A program made the translations under genes and the position numbers. A model generated the notes under the pieces. The model saw only the letters and a program-made list of their open reading frames with translations. It was not told the origin of the DNA and did no database searches. 64,000 nucleotides of DNA from Gonocerus acuteangulatus (lineage: Eukaryota; Arthropoda; Insecta; Hemiptera; Coreidae): the NCBI GenBank assembly GCA_946811695.1, contig OX328123.1, forward strand, positions 13,257,662 to 13,321,661. The letters are read 5' to 3'. This document shows positions 35,080-45,199 of the stretch, one piece after another (within the stretch, counting starts at the first letter, position 1; the number at the start of each line of letters is the position of its first letter).

Positions 35080-35718
35080 TTGTCCAAACAATGCGCATAG
35101 TTATTCCTAATTTAATAGCAATAATAACTAGGTTATAATTTTAATACATCAATCGGAGGCAATCGCAATCGGAGAAATAAGGGCTTAAAACATAGCCAAC
35201 GGCCATAGCCACGTTGAATGCACCGGTTCCCGTTGATAACCGAAGTTAAGCAACGTCGGGCGGGGTCAGTACCTGAATGGGTGACCGACCACGTGCTGTT
35301 GGCATTGTAAAAGGGTGGCAACCTGTAGATAGCCCGGCGTTAATAGCCAAATAGTTAATGCGCCGTTAAAAAAAAAACATCGAAAGTAATTAATTTCGTT
35401 CTTTTTAACTGGGTTTTGTCTCTATTTACCTCAGTTTTTAAATTGCATTGAACAGTAAGATGGGCATTTTAATAAAAACGGGGAAGAAAATGAGAATTAT
35501 TTTGGTACCTAATAATGATTTCCTAGAGGGAAGGTAAAGAAGGCGGGGGAGTCATTGCCGCTTTTGATAGTGTCAGTTTCCTGTTGTGAATCCTAAAAAC
35601 TATTTTATGTTTTTTCACGAATCATCAAAACTTAACAATAACTGCATCTAATTCTGTACAAATAAAACAAGGGATAAGAAAGGCAATGCTATAAGATGAC
35701 ACAGTTCCTGCGAGTCGA
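35080..35718 (+). mobile_element. F1 3' portion, interrupted by a 5S SINE
   Basis: CAATCGGAGAAATAAGGGCTTAAAA before the SINE and GAAAGTAATTAATTTCGTTC after it form the internal F1 module. The copy ends TAAGATGACACAGTTCCTGC, GAGTCGAC at about 35717. The 5' half is missing. Confidence 0.6.
35196..35376 (+). mobile_element. 5S SINE, full-length, inserted in F1
   Basis: It starts AGCCAACGGCCATAGCCACG, the true 5S rRNA 5' end. The body reads AAGTTAAGCAACGTCGGGCG, CTGAATGGGTGACCGACCAC and TGCTGTTGGCAT, where 5S ends. The tail carries TGTAGATAGCCCGGCGTTAA and GCGCCGTTAAAAAAAA. AAAACAT on both sides gives a ~7-bp TSD. This is the best-preserved copy in the window. Confidence 0.9.
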
Positions 35719-36094
35719 CTTCTTATAATATTATCTGTAAGAATAATTATTCGAAACCAAAAATACATTCGAGATTAATCCCAAAGAACACCAATCTGCG
35801 CCAAGACTAAGGATTGACACAAGAACGAGCAAATGAGGCGTATAGATGCAAAACTATTTTTGGCTTTTAACGCGTCTTTATCAACTTCAGATTCTCTATG
35901 ATTACATTTAAAAATGTATACGAAAAACCATCACTATCCTATACAAAATGCCATCAAAGTTGCAAGGTTAAATGCAAAACCGCTTTTGCATAAAAGTTAA
36001 GAAACAAAGCGTCTGACCAATCTCTACACAGTATTTTGTATTCGCTTGTAATGGTGCTCGGCTATTATTCCGTGTTTCTGTGTGGTTTTGTTTT
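35719..36094. other. Spacer between F1 and F2 copies
   Basis: No feature recognised. It ends in the T-run that borders the F2 5' end. Confidence 0.4.
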
Positions 36095-36212
36095 AGCACT
36101 TTCCTCCGAAGGAAAGTAGCTATTGAGGTTGGACTCATGACGGAATTTTTGAAAAATGTCTTCAAATCTTTATCGATCCTACCTAGTAGACACCAAAATG
36201 ACCCCCGTTAAA

Positions 36213-36267
<55 letters not shown>

Positions 36268-36405
36268 TATATATATATTTTTTGTTTTAAATTGCATCGC
36301 TGGGTATCACATGTATGTATGGAACGGCTTCTTTCTCCAGCGGTGTCGCTCCTCTCTCCATCGCAATGGAGAGAGGAGCGACACCGCTGGAGAAAGAAGC
36401 CGTTC

Positions 36406-36496
<91 letters not shown>

Positions 36497-37532
36497 CTGT
36501 TAACACGATAGCGGCCAGAGTTATTGTTTTTTCGTCACGAAACTTGGTATATAGCATTCAATTAGCAAACGATTGAACGAGTTCGTTAACCACCAAAGTC
36601 GGTCCATCGGAAGGGGGGGTTTACGCCGAACCCAAAACACTAATTTGACTATGTCAGCCGTAATATTTGTTATATTTTAACGAAACTTGGTATACGTAGT
36701 GGTAATATAGAGAGAAAAGTGAGATATAAAAATGAACTAAATCGGTTCATTAGAAGGGTGTGTTTACCTTGGACCCACATTACCAATTCGCCACTACCAG
36801 CCGTGATTTTTGGTATATTTCGACGAAACTCGATATTCGTAGTGGTAATCCACAGGTAAATATGTGTTGTAAAAATAAACTAAATCGGTTCATTAGGAGG
36901 GGGGGTTTACTCCGGACCCACAATACCAATTCGCCACTACCAGCCGTGATTTTTGGTATATTTCGACGAAACTCGGTATTTGTAGTGGTAATCTACAGGT
37001 AAATATGTGTTCTAAAAATAAACTAAATCGGTTCATTAGAAGGGGGGGGGTTACTCCGGACCCAAATTCCTAATATACTCATACCGGTCGTAATTTCTGC
37101 TGTATTGTAACGAAACGCGGTATACGTCGTGGGTAACCCATGAGAAAGAAGTGTTGTAAAAATGAGCTGAATCGGTCAATCGGAAAGCGGGGGTTTAATT
37201 TGTAATATATTTCAATAGAAAAGCCCGCGAGACATAGGTTCACAAAGCCGCCGCAAGGAGCGCTTTCTACCACTAGAGTTCCTGCGTTAGATCAAAATAC
37301 GATAATATGAGGTTTTTTGTATTTATTACGTAGTGTAATAGGTACCATGTGTAAACATAACTCTGGAAGCAAATTAATAATTGATCAGTTACTCATTAAA
37401 AATTTAAAAGAGAAGTATTCATGTTTTTATTTTATTTATGTAGGATATTTTAAGCAAATTGTTCTGGAAAGCAGTCTTCACTACCCAAATTCTGAGGAAA
37501 GTGCTTAGTTATGCAGCTCCTGCGTGACGGAC
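36095..37532 (+). mobile_element. F2 Helentron-like element (copy B)
   Basis: It starts T|AGCACTTTCCTCCGAAGGAA and ends GAGGAAAGTGCTTAGTTATG, CAGCTCCTGCGTGACGGAC|TTTTT. Two (TA)n tracts (about 36216-36264 and 36409-36492) flank a perfect palindrome absent from copy A. From about 36600 to 37190 there are about four ~153-bp tandem modules with CCAGCCGTGATTTTTGG, GACGAAACTCGGTAT and a G run. The plus-strand frame at 37317-37508 is almost the same as the copy A counterpart, because the sequences are related; it has no known motif. Confidence 0.72.
36317..36410. repeat. Perfect palindrome, 45-bp arms
   Basis: The arms at 36317-36361 and 36366-36410 are exact reverse complements around CGCA. They start GTATGGAACGGCTTCTTTCT and are flanked by (TA)n tracts. 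It would extrude as a cruciform or hairpin. Confidence 0.95.
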
Positions 37533-37870
37533 TTTTTCTATTTTTAAATAGAAATACTTGTAAAAATGAATCACCGATTGCAAAAATTCATCCATACGAC
37601 TATTTTTGGAGCATAACCGCTTCTATCCCGTAATGGCGAATGCAAAATCGCCTCTATCCTAGGGATGGGCGATAGTCGATAGTTGAGCACTATCGATAAG
37701 CCGATACTATCGGCTAAAAATATCGATACTATCGATAGTTATTCGATAGTGGCTTCCCCTATTCCTTACATACCTGTCCAATGAAGAATTTAATGTTGTT
37801 GAGTAGAATTATCTATTACTTGCAGGATTAGGTATATTTATAAGATAACGCAAAGGTTTAAAAGAAAAAA

Positions 37871-39400
37871 GTCCGTCTCGCAGGACTGCATCATCTTAGC
37901 GCGGTTCCGTTCATATCCCTAGTCTAATTTGGAAAGATTAAAATAGAAGCAGTTATTATTTTGGTTCCACCAGTCTTTTTTTTTAAATTAATTATTATGA
38001 TGGCGTGTCAACCCTTAAGGTCACTAACGCCATTCCTGTGAGTAGTAAAGTCTTGAAAGGTCATGATTTACAATCTTACCTGGAAGGGTCCGCTACACTA
38101 GAAACAGACCCGCTAGTGACAAGGTCTTGGAATCTTGGAAATCTATATTTTTAACAATAAATTGTTTTTGTTATTTTACTTAACCAGTCTTATTGTCAAA
38201 TACATTATCCAACTATAAGCAATTAAAAAATAACAAGAAATAAAACAGACAAAAAGAACCATTGGATTAACGAAATCAATTAATTTAAAGCTTTAAGCAC
38301 TTTTTTCTCCGATTGACATCGCCTAATTAAAACTTTCTTCAGAACCTTTTTTGTAGAGCATTTAGTAAGCTTCCGAATGGTAATCTTCCGCTTCACAAGA
38401 TTGTCAACGGTTTTCGAGATACTAACGAAATTATACAAAGTTACCAAAACTTTTTTTATCTGTTAATAAAATATTTTATTCTAACCCTTCCTTTACTCTA
38501 AACGTAACAAAAATTTCAACATATTAGTGTTGGTGAAACTCCAACATGCAGAAAATGTTTCAACTGTATCCCATAATTCTAAGTACCAAAATCAAAGACA
38601 AAGAACCCTCCCTAGGAAGGACGCTAGGCAGTTGAAAAGCTATATATCTTGGAAATCCATATCTCTAACATTAAATTGTTTTTCTTAACCTGTTTTATTT
38701 TCAAATACATTATCCAACAATAAGCAATTAAAAAATAACAAGGAATAAAAAACAGACAAAAAGAACAGTTCGAATAAGCGAAATCAATTACTTTAAAGTT
38801 TTAAGCTCTTATTTCTCCGATTGACATCGCCTAATCAAAACTTTCATTAGAACCTTATTTTTAGAGCATTTAATAAGCTTTCTAATGGTATTCTTCCGTT
38901 TACCAAGATTCTCAACCTTTTTCGAGATATTAATGAAAGTAAACAAAGTTACTAAAACTTTTTATGTCTGTTAATAAAATATTTTATTCTAACCCTTCCT
39001 TAACTCCAAACGTAACCAAAATTTCAACATATTAGTTTTGATGAAAGTAGAACATGCAGAAAATGTTTCAACTGAATCCCATGATTCTAAGTACACAAAC
39101 CAAAAACGGTATTCAAAAAATATTTTTCCAATTTTCTCGAAAACGGTTAAAGCTATCGCCTTGAAAATGGTTTCATTCGTTTTCCTAGCCCAGGAATCAT
39201 ATAAAACGAGTACTTAGAAGCTTACGAACTCAAAAACGTAAGCGTTACGATTTTTTTTGCGCGAATTTCGCCCCAAACGCCATCTTCCAGTAGGCGGATT
39301 TTGCTGGTTAACGAACTTGACCTTTCAAATTGGACGAAGGATTTTTGTACCAAATTTCATCAAAATCGGACCATTCGTCTTCTATCTAGAGAGCGAACAG

Positions 39401-39443
<43 letters not shown>

Positions 39444-39577
39444 AATTTGAACCACCGTTATTTTCGGTCTCTAGGGGTTCTGAAACGCGAAATTTTCTAG
39501 TCGGCACTTCCGGATTGTTTCATTGTATCAACCCTATAAGCGGGGTTCCTCCCTATGGGGGAGGGAGGAACCGCGCT
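37871..39577 (-). mobile_element. F1 Helentron-like element (copy 2), ends fixed by empty site
   Basis: Relative to hAT copy 1 (5505-5530, GTTTTAAAACG-type flank next to ATTTATTTAAATTT on the matching strand), the insertion lies exactly between GTCCGTCTCGCAGG and GGAACCGCGCT(AAAAA). In its own orientation this is AGCGCGG...GAGACGGAC within a T run, with no TSD beyond the T run. It contains duplicated ~350-bp modules (CAAAACTTTTTATGTCTGTT) and a (TA)n tract at 39405-39440. Confidence 0.78.
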
Positions 39578-39665
39578 AAAAACGAATTTATTTAAATTTA
39601 TAAAAAGCCTTTCCGAAGAATATAATATCAAGTGGCACAAAAAAGTGCTATTATTTCAAACTATT

Positions 39666-39908
39666 TTAGTTGTGCTCCTTGAGCCGCATATTACTAGAAA
39701 GGAAAAACAACTTTTCCGCTTTTCTTTCGCTCAGTCTGTTCCAGTGCTCAGGAATGATTTTTCTAGCGGCTGAAAATACATGTTCTGAGGCTACTGATGA
39801 GCCTGTAACACAAAGGTATTTCCTGGCTACATTATGTAGTTGGTTGTATTCACCAGACATTTCCTTTTCAGTATTTAATTCACCGGACGTGCCAGTATTT
39901 AATACCAA
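39666..39908 (-). pseudogene. hAT transposase C-terminal fragment, open copy
   Basis: The minus-strand frame contains LHNVARKYLCVTGSSVASEH, then VFSAARKIIPEHWNRLSERK, and ends RLKEHN before the stop. This is the hAT-C dimerisation segment, open through the site that is a stop in copy 1. The catalytic part of a hAT transposase is missing, so it is a fragment. Confidence 0.8.
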
Positions 39909-40054
39909 ATCCCCCCAGATGATGAGAACTTCAGCTCTAAAAAAAAGTAAAAATTCTATCGATATTTCATGACTATCGTTAGCTACTGTCGATAGTCATG
40001 AACTATCGATATATCGATAGTAACTATCTACTATCGCCCATTCCTACACTATCC

Positions 40055-40544
40055 ATTAGTTAGATGTAGAAGCGCCTCTATGCAGATTTAAAAAATTTTT
40101 GAAAATGTATGTTAAACTAGGTAAATTAATTTTAAAAATATAAATGCTATTAATTTTTCATGAAATACAATTTTATTAGAGAATTGTAGTTTTTTCTATT
40201 CTTAGGTAGTTTTATTCAGGTTTTTGCAGATTTTTGAAAAATTTATGAAAGTGCATTTGCATCTATGCATCTCAAATAAGACAGCTACTCAAAATCAATC
40301 GTTCTGGAAGTATAATAATGCTTTATACTTGAATCTTTTGAAACCCCTTATTGATACTTTTCAACCTTCTTGCGCAATCGACTTCAATGGCATTTTCTGG
40401 GACTTTCTAATCCCGAAAAAGGGATATACGTATATAAAAGATTTGAAATATAGAAAAAAATGTTGGTTACGCAACGTTATTAAGAGCGTAATCGTTACTT
40501 TCAAATTATATTTTACTTTCAGAAAATCTCATCAAGAAAGTGAG
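40055..40544. other. Intergenic DNA with an unassigned open frame
   Basis: A plus frame covers 40224-40682 (152 codons), but the last ~45 codons overlap a T2 SINE, and the rest (for example QSFWKYNNALYLNLLKPLID) matches no family I know. Probably non-coding. Confidence 0.35.
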
Positions 40545-40692
40545 AGCCCGTCTTTGTTCCTTGCCTGGATAGGTTATGATTGCAGGTATAGAATGGATCA
40601 TTTCTCAATAAGCATTGAAATGAGAAAAATTTCTGCTGCAGGCGGTACTCGAACATCCATCTCCCGCATGAGAATTCACTAGACCAAGGGGA
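40545..40692 (-). mobile_element. T2 tRNA-SINE, diverged copy
   Basis: The minus strand carries GGGAGATGGATGTTCGAGTA, CCGCCTGCAGCAG and then a TTTTTCTCATTTCAATG body similar to the copy at 28430-28612. The A-box region has lost about 15 nt. Confidence 0.5.
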
Positions 40693-40747
40693 GAATCTAG
40701 GAATGGGGCTTGAATTTATTCAACATTTTCTCAAGAAATTCTTTTGA

Positions 40748-40828
40748 AACGATATTATCCCCCAATAGGGAGGAAACCCGCTTAAAATGTTCATATGAAA
40801 ATTCCACGTTTCAGAACCCATCGACCAC
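40748..40828 (+). mobile_element. F1 5'-end remnant (plus)
   Basis: CCCCCAATAGGGAGGAAACC, CGCTTAAAATGTTCATATG and CACGTTTCAGAACCCATCGA match the F1 5' region without the first bases. It abuts an F1 3' end in the opposite orientation at about 40830. Confidence 0.55.
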
Positions 40829-40925
40829 TAAAAAGTTCCGACTCGCAGGAACTGCGTCATCTTAGCGCGGTTCCGTTTATATCCCTAGTGCCATTAGTAA
40901 AGGAACAGAGGCTGTTGTTGGTAAC

Positions 40926-40958
<33 letters not shown>

Positions 40959-40960
<2 letters not shown>

Positions 40961-41148
40961 AGACTCCAGAGCGAGTACATGGTAACGAGAGGACTTCCTA
41001 GCAAGAAGTGCCCCTGAAGAGGTGCGAAAATATGCACGAAACATGTCGGGCCTATTAAATAAAGTAGTATGAAGACAGGAAGACTGCTTTAACGACCCCA
41101 TGCCTCCTAAGATCAAAAAGAATTTAGATATTTTGGGTCATCTACAAG

Positions 41149-41150
<2 letters not shown>
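40959..41150 (+). mobile_element. Penelope-like element end fragment
   Basis: It has a hammerhead-like motif, then GGGCCTATTAAATAAAGTAG and GACCCCATGCCTCCTAAGA, which resembles the start of a short coding region (MPPKIKKNLDIL...). It is bounded on both sides by (TA)n tracts (40929-40957 and 41156-41187). Confidence 0.45.
41011..41050 (+). ncRNA. Hammerhead ribozyme-like motif, well preserved
   Basis: CCCCTGAAGA fits CUGANGA. Stem II is GTGC/GCAC with loop GAAAATAT. It continues CGAAACATGTCGGG with GAAA and GUC intact. Both conserved core strands are complete, making this the best ribozyme candidate in the window. Confidence 0.6.
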
Positions 41151-41188
<38 letters not shown>

Positions 41189-41440
41189 GTTCGCTCTAGG
41201 AAAACACTATTACCTAGAAGTTCCTCGTCTTCTTACCTTCTTTTACTAAAATACTAATTTTACTGATAAACAGAATTTAAAACAAAAACAACCAATTAAA
41301 AAGTGAGTTAAGCAACGACAAAAACCCGTTTAATAAAAAAAAAAAGTAACACTTTCGAAGCTTTAAGCGCTTATTTCTCCGATTAACGTCACACATCGAA
41401 AATTCCCTCAGAACATATTCTGTAGAGAATTTATTATGAT

Positions 41441-41710
41441 CATATACAATATCAAAACAACAACACATAGTTATAAAATATAGTTGTTATGGCGCCTAAA
41501 ATCTCAATTTCATACAATAATAAATCCGAGTAGATATTTCAATTACTTACGAGATATTAGCTATATATATTCCAAGTATACAATATCAAAACAACAACAC
41601 ATAGTTATAAAATATAGTTGTTATGGCGCCTAAAATCTCAATTTCATTCAATAATAAATCCGAGTAGATATTTCAATTATTTACAAGATATTAGCTATAT
41701 ATATTCCTAC
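41441..41710. repeat. Two direct 134-bp repeats
   Basis: TACAATATCAAAACAACAAC starts at 41445 and 41579. The units share GTTGTTATGGCGCCTAAAAT and GAGATATTAGCTATATATAT and differ at few positions. A young tandem duplication within F1-related DNA. Confidence 0.9.
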
Positions 41711-42189
41711 TATCCGAAAATAATTCGTCTAATTTAAAAAGTAAGGGTCAAAACCAACAGAATCCTCATACCAGAACACTGTTTTAATTTTGTGCGAAAA
41801 AAAAGTTGCCCTTATGGATTGTGGTTTGTAGGCTTCTAGGCACATTTGTTATAGATTCTGTAACAAATGAAAAGAATGAAATCTTTTTCCAAGCGATATC
41901 TGTCACCGTATTTCAGAAACTTAGATAAAACTATTTTTTTTTTTTTAAAACTAATTTCAGTTACGGTATTCAGAAGCGATTGATCTAGTTAACAGGCATT
42001 TGATATTGATTAAAAAAAAAAAATTATGGTTGCGTTTAAAGTTAAGGAAGTACGAGAAAAAAAAAAAGTGTTCATAGCAGGCATGAAAACTTTTGGGATG
42101 CTCTTATATTTTCTTAAATATTTCAAAAACGCTTAAGAAATCCCCGTACATAGAAAGCGTACAAATTGGAAAGCTTAGAAAAAGGATGT

Positions 42190-42539
42190 GGGGGCGAGGT
42201 TAGCTCAGTGGTAAAGCACTGGACTAATAAGTTGGAGGACCTGAGTTCAAATCCCAAGCAAGCACTTAAGATTTTTCCTTCTAGTGCCTTCGTTCGTCGC
42301 TTGGATTTTGCCCCCCCTGACCGTCCCTAGGCCAACCCAGCATTCAATTAATTTAATAATGGGTACCTTGGGTGCTAATGACTCTAGCAGTCGACGCATA
42401 CAAGGGGAAAATCAGGCGGCCGGAGCATAGTACTGACCACACTATATCCCTAGTGTGCCGTACGGTCATGAATCAGATACCTCTATAGTATCTGCCCCTC
42501 AGGGCCCTCGTGGCCTGTTACGGGACCGATTTTTTTTTT
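42190..42539 (+). mobile_element. T1 tRNA-SINE, full copy
   Basis: GGGGCGAGGTTAGCTCAGTG (A box) and CTGAGTTCAAATCCCAAGC (B box) are followed by the T1 body (GGGGAAAATCAGGCGGCCGG, TAGTGTGCCGTACGGTCATG) and a GGGACCGATTTTTTTTTT end. A TSD could not be identified. Confidence 0.85.
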
Positions 42540-42796
42540 TGGGCGATGTCAATCGGAGAAATAAGTGGAAATTGTCAGTTTCGTTCTTTTCAATATGCTT
42601 TTGTCTCGGGTTATCTAACTTTACAATTTGAAAGCTTAAGAAATTCTCTATAAAAATGTTTCTGAAGTAATAGAAGCGCATTTGTTGAAATGAAATGAAG
42701 ATAATTTTCTTACATTTTTATAACTTAAATTGCCCTAGTTTTCTGTGCCAAGTTAAAAAATTCTTATATATTTTTATTAGAAAAAATTTAATTATT

Positions 42797-42942
42797 TTTT
42801 TTATTTTTTTTTTCGTTTTTAACGGCGCATCAACTATTTGGCTATTAGCGCCGGGCTATCTACATATTACCACCCTATAACGTTGCTTAACTTCAGTGAT
42901 CTACGGGAACCGGTGCATTCAACATGGCTATAGCCGTTGGCA
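42797..42942 (-). mobile_element. 5S SINE, internally deleted, 10-bp TSD
   Basis: On the minus strand it reads GCCAACGGCTATAGCCATGT, CACTGAAGTTAAGCAACG, then jumps to TTATAGGGTGGTAATATGTA and the CGGCGCTAATAGCC tail. The region from CGTCGGGC to TTGGCAT is deleted. TTTAATTATT at 42787-42796 and 42943-42952 is a perfect TSD. Confidence 0.85.
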
Positions 42943-42956
42943 TTTAATTATTATTC

Positions 42957-43650
42957 TTAATTCCTAATGTTCCTAAACAGACCATCAGAATTCGTTTTCC
43001 AAACTATCTTTGTTTCCCCTTTGACCATGATAACCTTATCATTTTTAAATTCAACAGTTACTCCTGATTTAGTAATTTTGCTAACTGATATTAAATTTTT
43101 GGCCAGTTCCTTAACATACATTACTTCTTTAAGAACGTTGACGTTTTCAAAGTGTATGTCACAAAGTAGCTTGCATATTTTCAAAGTGTATGTCACAAAG
43201 TAGCTTGCATATTTTCAAAGTGTATGTCACAAAGTAGCTTGCATATTTTCAAAGTGTATGTCACAAAGTAGCTTGCATATTTTCAAAGTGTATGTCACAA
43301 AGTAGCTTGCATATTTTCAAAGTGTATGTCACAAAGTAGCTTGCACATTTTCAAAGTGTATGTCACAAAGTAGCTTGCATATTTTCAAAGTGTATGTCAC
43401 AAAGTAGCTTGCATATTTTCAAAGTGTATGTCACAAAGTAGCTTGCATATTTTCAAAGTGTAAGTCACAAAGTAGCTTGCATATTTTCAAAGTGTATGTC
43501 ACAAAGTAGCTTGCATATTTTGACCGTCTTTTACAACACCTATTCTGTGATTTAATGGTTTAGTATTAAGAAGCCAATTCAAATGGTTAGTAAAATGAAA
43601 CAAACTTCTTGAATCGATTATAAATTTGTCACAACCTTTTTCTTTGATGG
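42957..43650 (-). pseudogene. Copia-type gag-pol fragment (protease region) with 34-bp array
   Basis: On the minus strand, first KGCDKFIIDSRSLFHFTNHL and LLNTKPLNHRIGVVKDGQNM, the aspartic protease region of copia (catalytic D present, but DSR where DSG/DTG is expected). After the 34-bp array the frame resumes as VLKEVMYVKELAKNLISVSK and ITKSGVTVEFKNDKVIMVKG, the conserved region after the protease (LKNVLYVPxLxxNLLSVxxL). Integrase and RT are absent and no LTRs are seen. Non-functional. Confidence 0.75.
43144..43520. repeat. 34-bp tandem array, ~11 copies, inside copia protease
   Basis: Unit TTTTCAAAGTGTATGTCACA then AAGTAGCTTGCATA, repeated about 11 times with only two or three single-base changes (for example GCACATT at about 43344, GTAAGTC at about 43460). 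The unit encodes part of the copia frame (CKLLCDIHFEN) on the minus strand, but 34 is not a multiple of 3, so the frame is lost across the array. Confidence 0.95.
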
Positions 43651-43984
43651 AACAATGTCAATCGAAGAAATGAGTGCCTAGAACTGTCCGCTTCGATTCG
43701 ACACTTTTTTTTGTGCCTGTTCGCATGAATTTTTATTTTTTGTATTCTTCAGAAAAGATAAAAAATTATCAGTAACATCTTCTATTTATTTTACTAGGGT
43801 TATGAATTGAAACGCGCTAAGATGACGCAGTTCCCACGAATCGGACTTTTAGCGCGGTTCCTCCCTCCCCCATAGGGAGGAACCCCGCTTATAAGGTTGA
43901 TACAATGAAACAATCCGGAAGTGCCGACAAGAAAATTTCGCGTTTCAGAACCCCTAGAGACCGAAAATAACGGTGGTTCAAATT

Positions 43985-44099
<115 letters not shown>

Positions 44100-45199
44100 C
44101 TGTTCGCTCATTTCTGGTTTCCCTGATGGTCCGATTTTGATGAAATTTGGTACAAAAATCTGTCGTCCAATTTGAAAGGTCAAGTTCGTTAACCAGCAAA
44201 ATCCGCCCACTGGAAGATGGCGTTTGGGGCGAAATTCGCGCAAAAAAAATCGTAACGCTTACGTTTTTGAGTTCATAAGCTTGTAAGTACTCGTTTTATA
44301 GGCTTCTTGGGCTAGGAAAACGAATGAAACCATTTTCAAGGCGATAGCTTTAACCGTTTTCGAGAAAACTGAAAAAATAATTTTTTAATGCCGTTTTTGG
44401 TTTGGGTACTTAGAATCATGGGATTCAGTTGAAACATTTACTGCATCTTCTACTTTCATTAAAACTAATATGTTGAAATTTTTGTTGCGTTTGGAGTTAA
44501 GGAAGGGTTAGAATAAAATATTTTATTAACAGACATAAAAAGTTTTGGTAACTTTGTATACTTTCCTTAATATCTCGAAAAAGGTTAAGAATCTTGGGAA
44601 ACGGAAGAATACCATTGGAAAGCTTACTAAATGCTCTACAAAAAAGGTTCTAATGAAAGTTTTTATTAGGCGATGTCAATCGGAGAAATAAGTGCTTAAA
44701 ACTTTAAAGTAATTGATTTCGCTTATTCGAACTGTTCTTTTTGTCTTTAATTTTGATAGTTAAAATTATGGGATTCAGTTGAAACATTTTCTGCATATTT
44801 GAATTTCATCAACACTAATATGTTAAAATTTCGGTTACGTTTGGAGCTAAGGAAGGATTAGAATAAAATATTTTATTAACAGACATGAAATGTTTTGGGA
44901 ACTTCGTATACATTCCCTGATATCTCGAAGACGGTTAGGAATATTGGTAAACGGAGGGTCACCATGCGAAAGCTTACTAAATGTTCTACAAAAAAGATTC
45001 TGAAACAATTTTTTATTAGGCTATGTCAATCGGAGAAATAAGTGCTTAAACTTTGAAGTAATTGATTTCGTTTGTTCGAACGGTTCTTCTTGTTTGTTTT
45101 TATTCCTTGTTGTTTTTTCATTGGTTATAGTAGGATAATGTATTTGACAATAAAACAGATTAATTAAAATAAGAAAAGCAATTCATTTTTAAAAATATA

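Larger units (their letters stand above)
37660..40046 (-). mobile_element. hAT element (copy 2) with 8-bp TSD, containing F1
   Basis: The ends are TAGGGATGGGCGATAGT and its inverse ACTATCGCCCATTCCTA. The flanks CTCTATCC (37652-37659) and CACTATCC (40047-40054) agree at 7 of 8 positions. The subterminal regions hold many TATCGATAGT repeats, as in copy 1. An F1 element occupies 37871-39577. The transposase remnant is on the minus strand near the right end. Confidence 0.85.
40830..41440 (-). mobile_element. F1 3' portion (minus) with Penelope-like insertion
   Basis: GTTCCGACTCGCAGGAACTG, CGTCATCTTAGCGCGGTTCC is the F1 3' end on the minus strand. Internal F1 sequence reappears at about 41230-41440 (CAACCAATTAAAAAGTGAG, TTATTTCTCCGATTAACGTC). 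Between them lie two (TA)n tracts and the Penelope-like fragment. Confidence 0.5.
41711..43846 (+). mobile_element. F1 copy heavily interrupted by other elements
   Basis: Plus-oriented F1 internal sequence occurs at about 41720-42189, resumes at 42540 (GGGCGATGTCAATCGGAGAA), and again from about 43650 to the end GCGCTAAGATGACGCAGTTC, CCACGAATCGGAC|TTTT. Insertions are T1 SINE (42190-42539), 5S SINE (42797-42942) and copia (42957-43650). The 5' end is not seen. Confidence 0.5.

Noticed and set aside
36183..36576. Open frames across (TA)n tracts encoding Tyr-Ile repeats
   Set aside because: They come from the microsatellite read in frame; both strands and several loci give the same kind of frame.
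40224..40682. 152-codon open frame as a gene
   Set aside because: Its end overlaps a T2 SINE and the rest matches no family; AT-rich DNA can give such a frame by chance.
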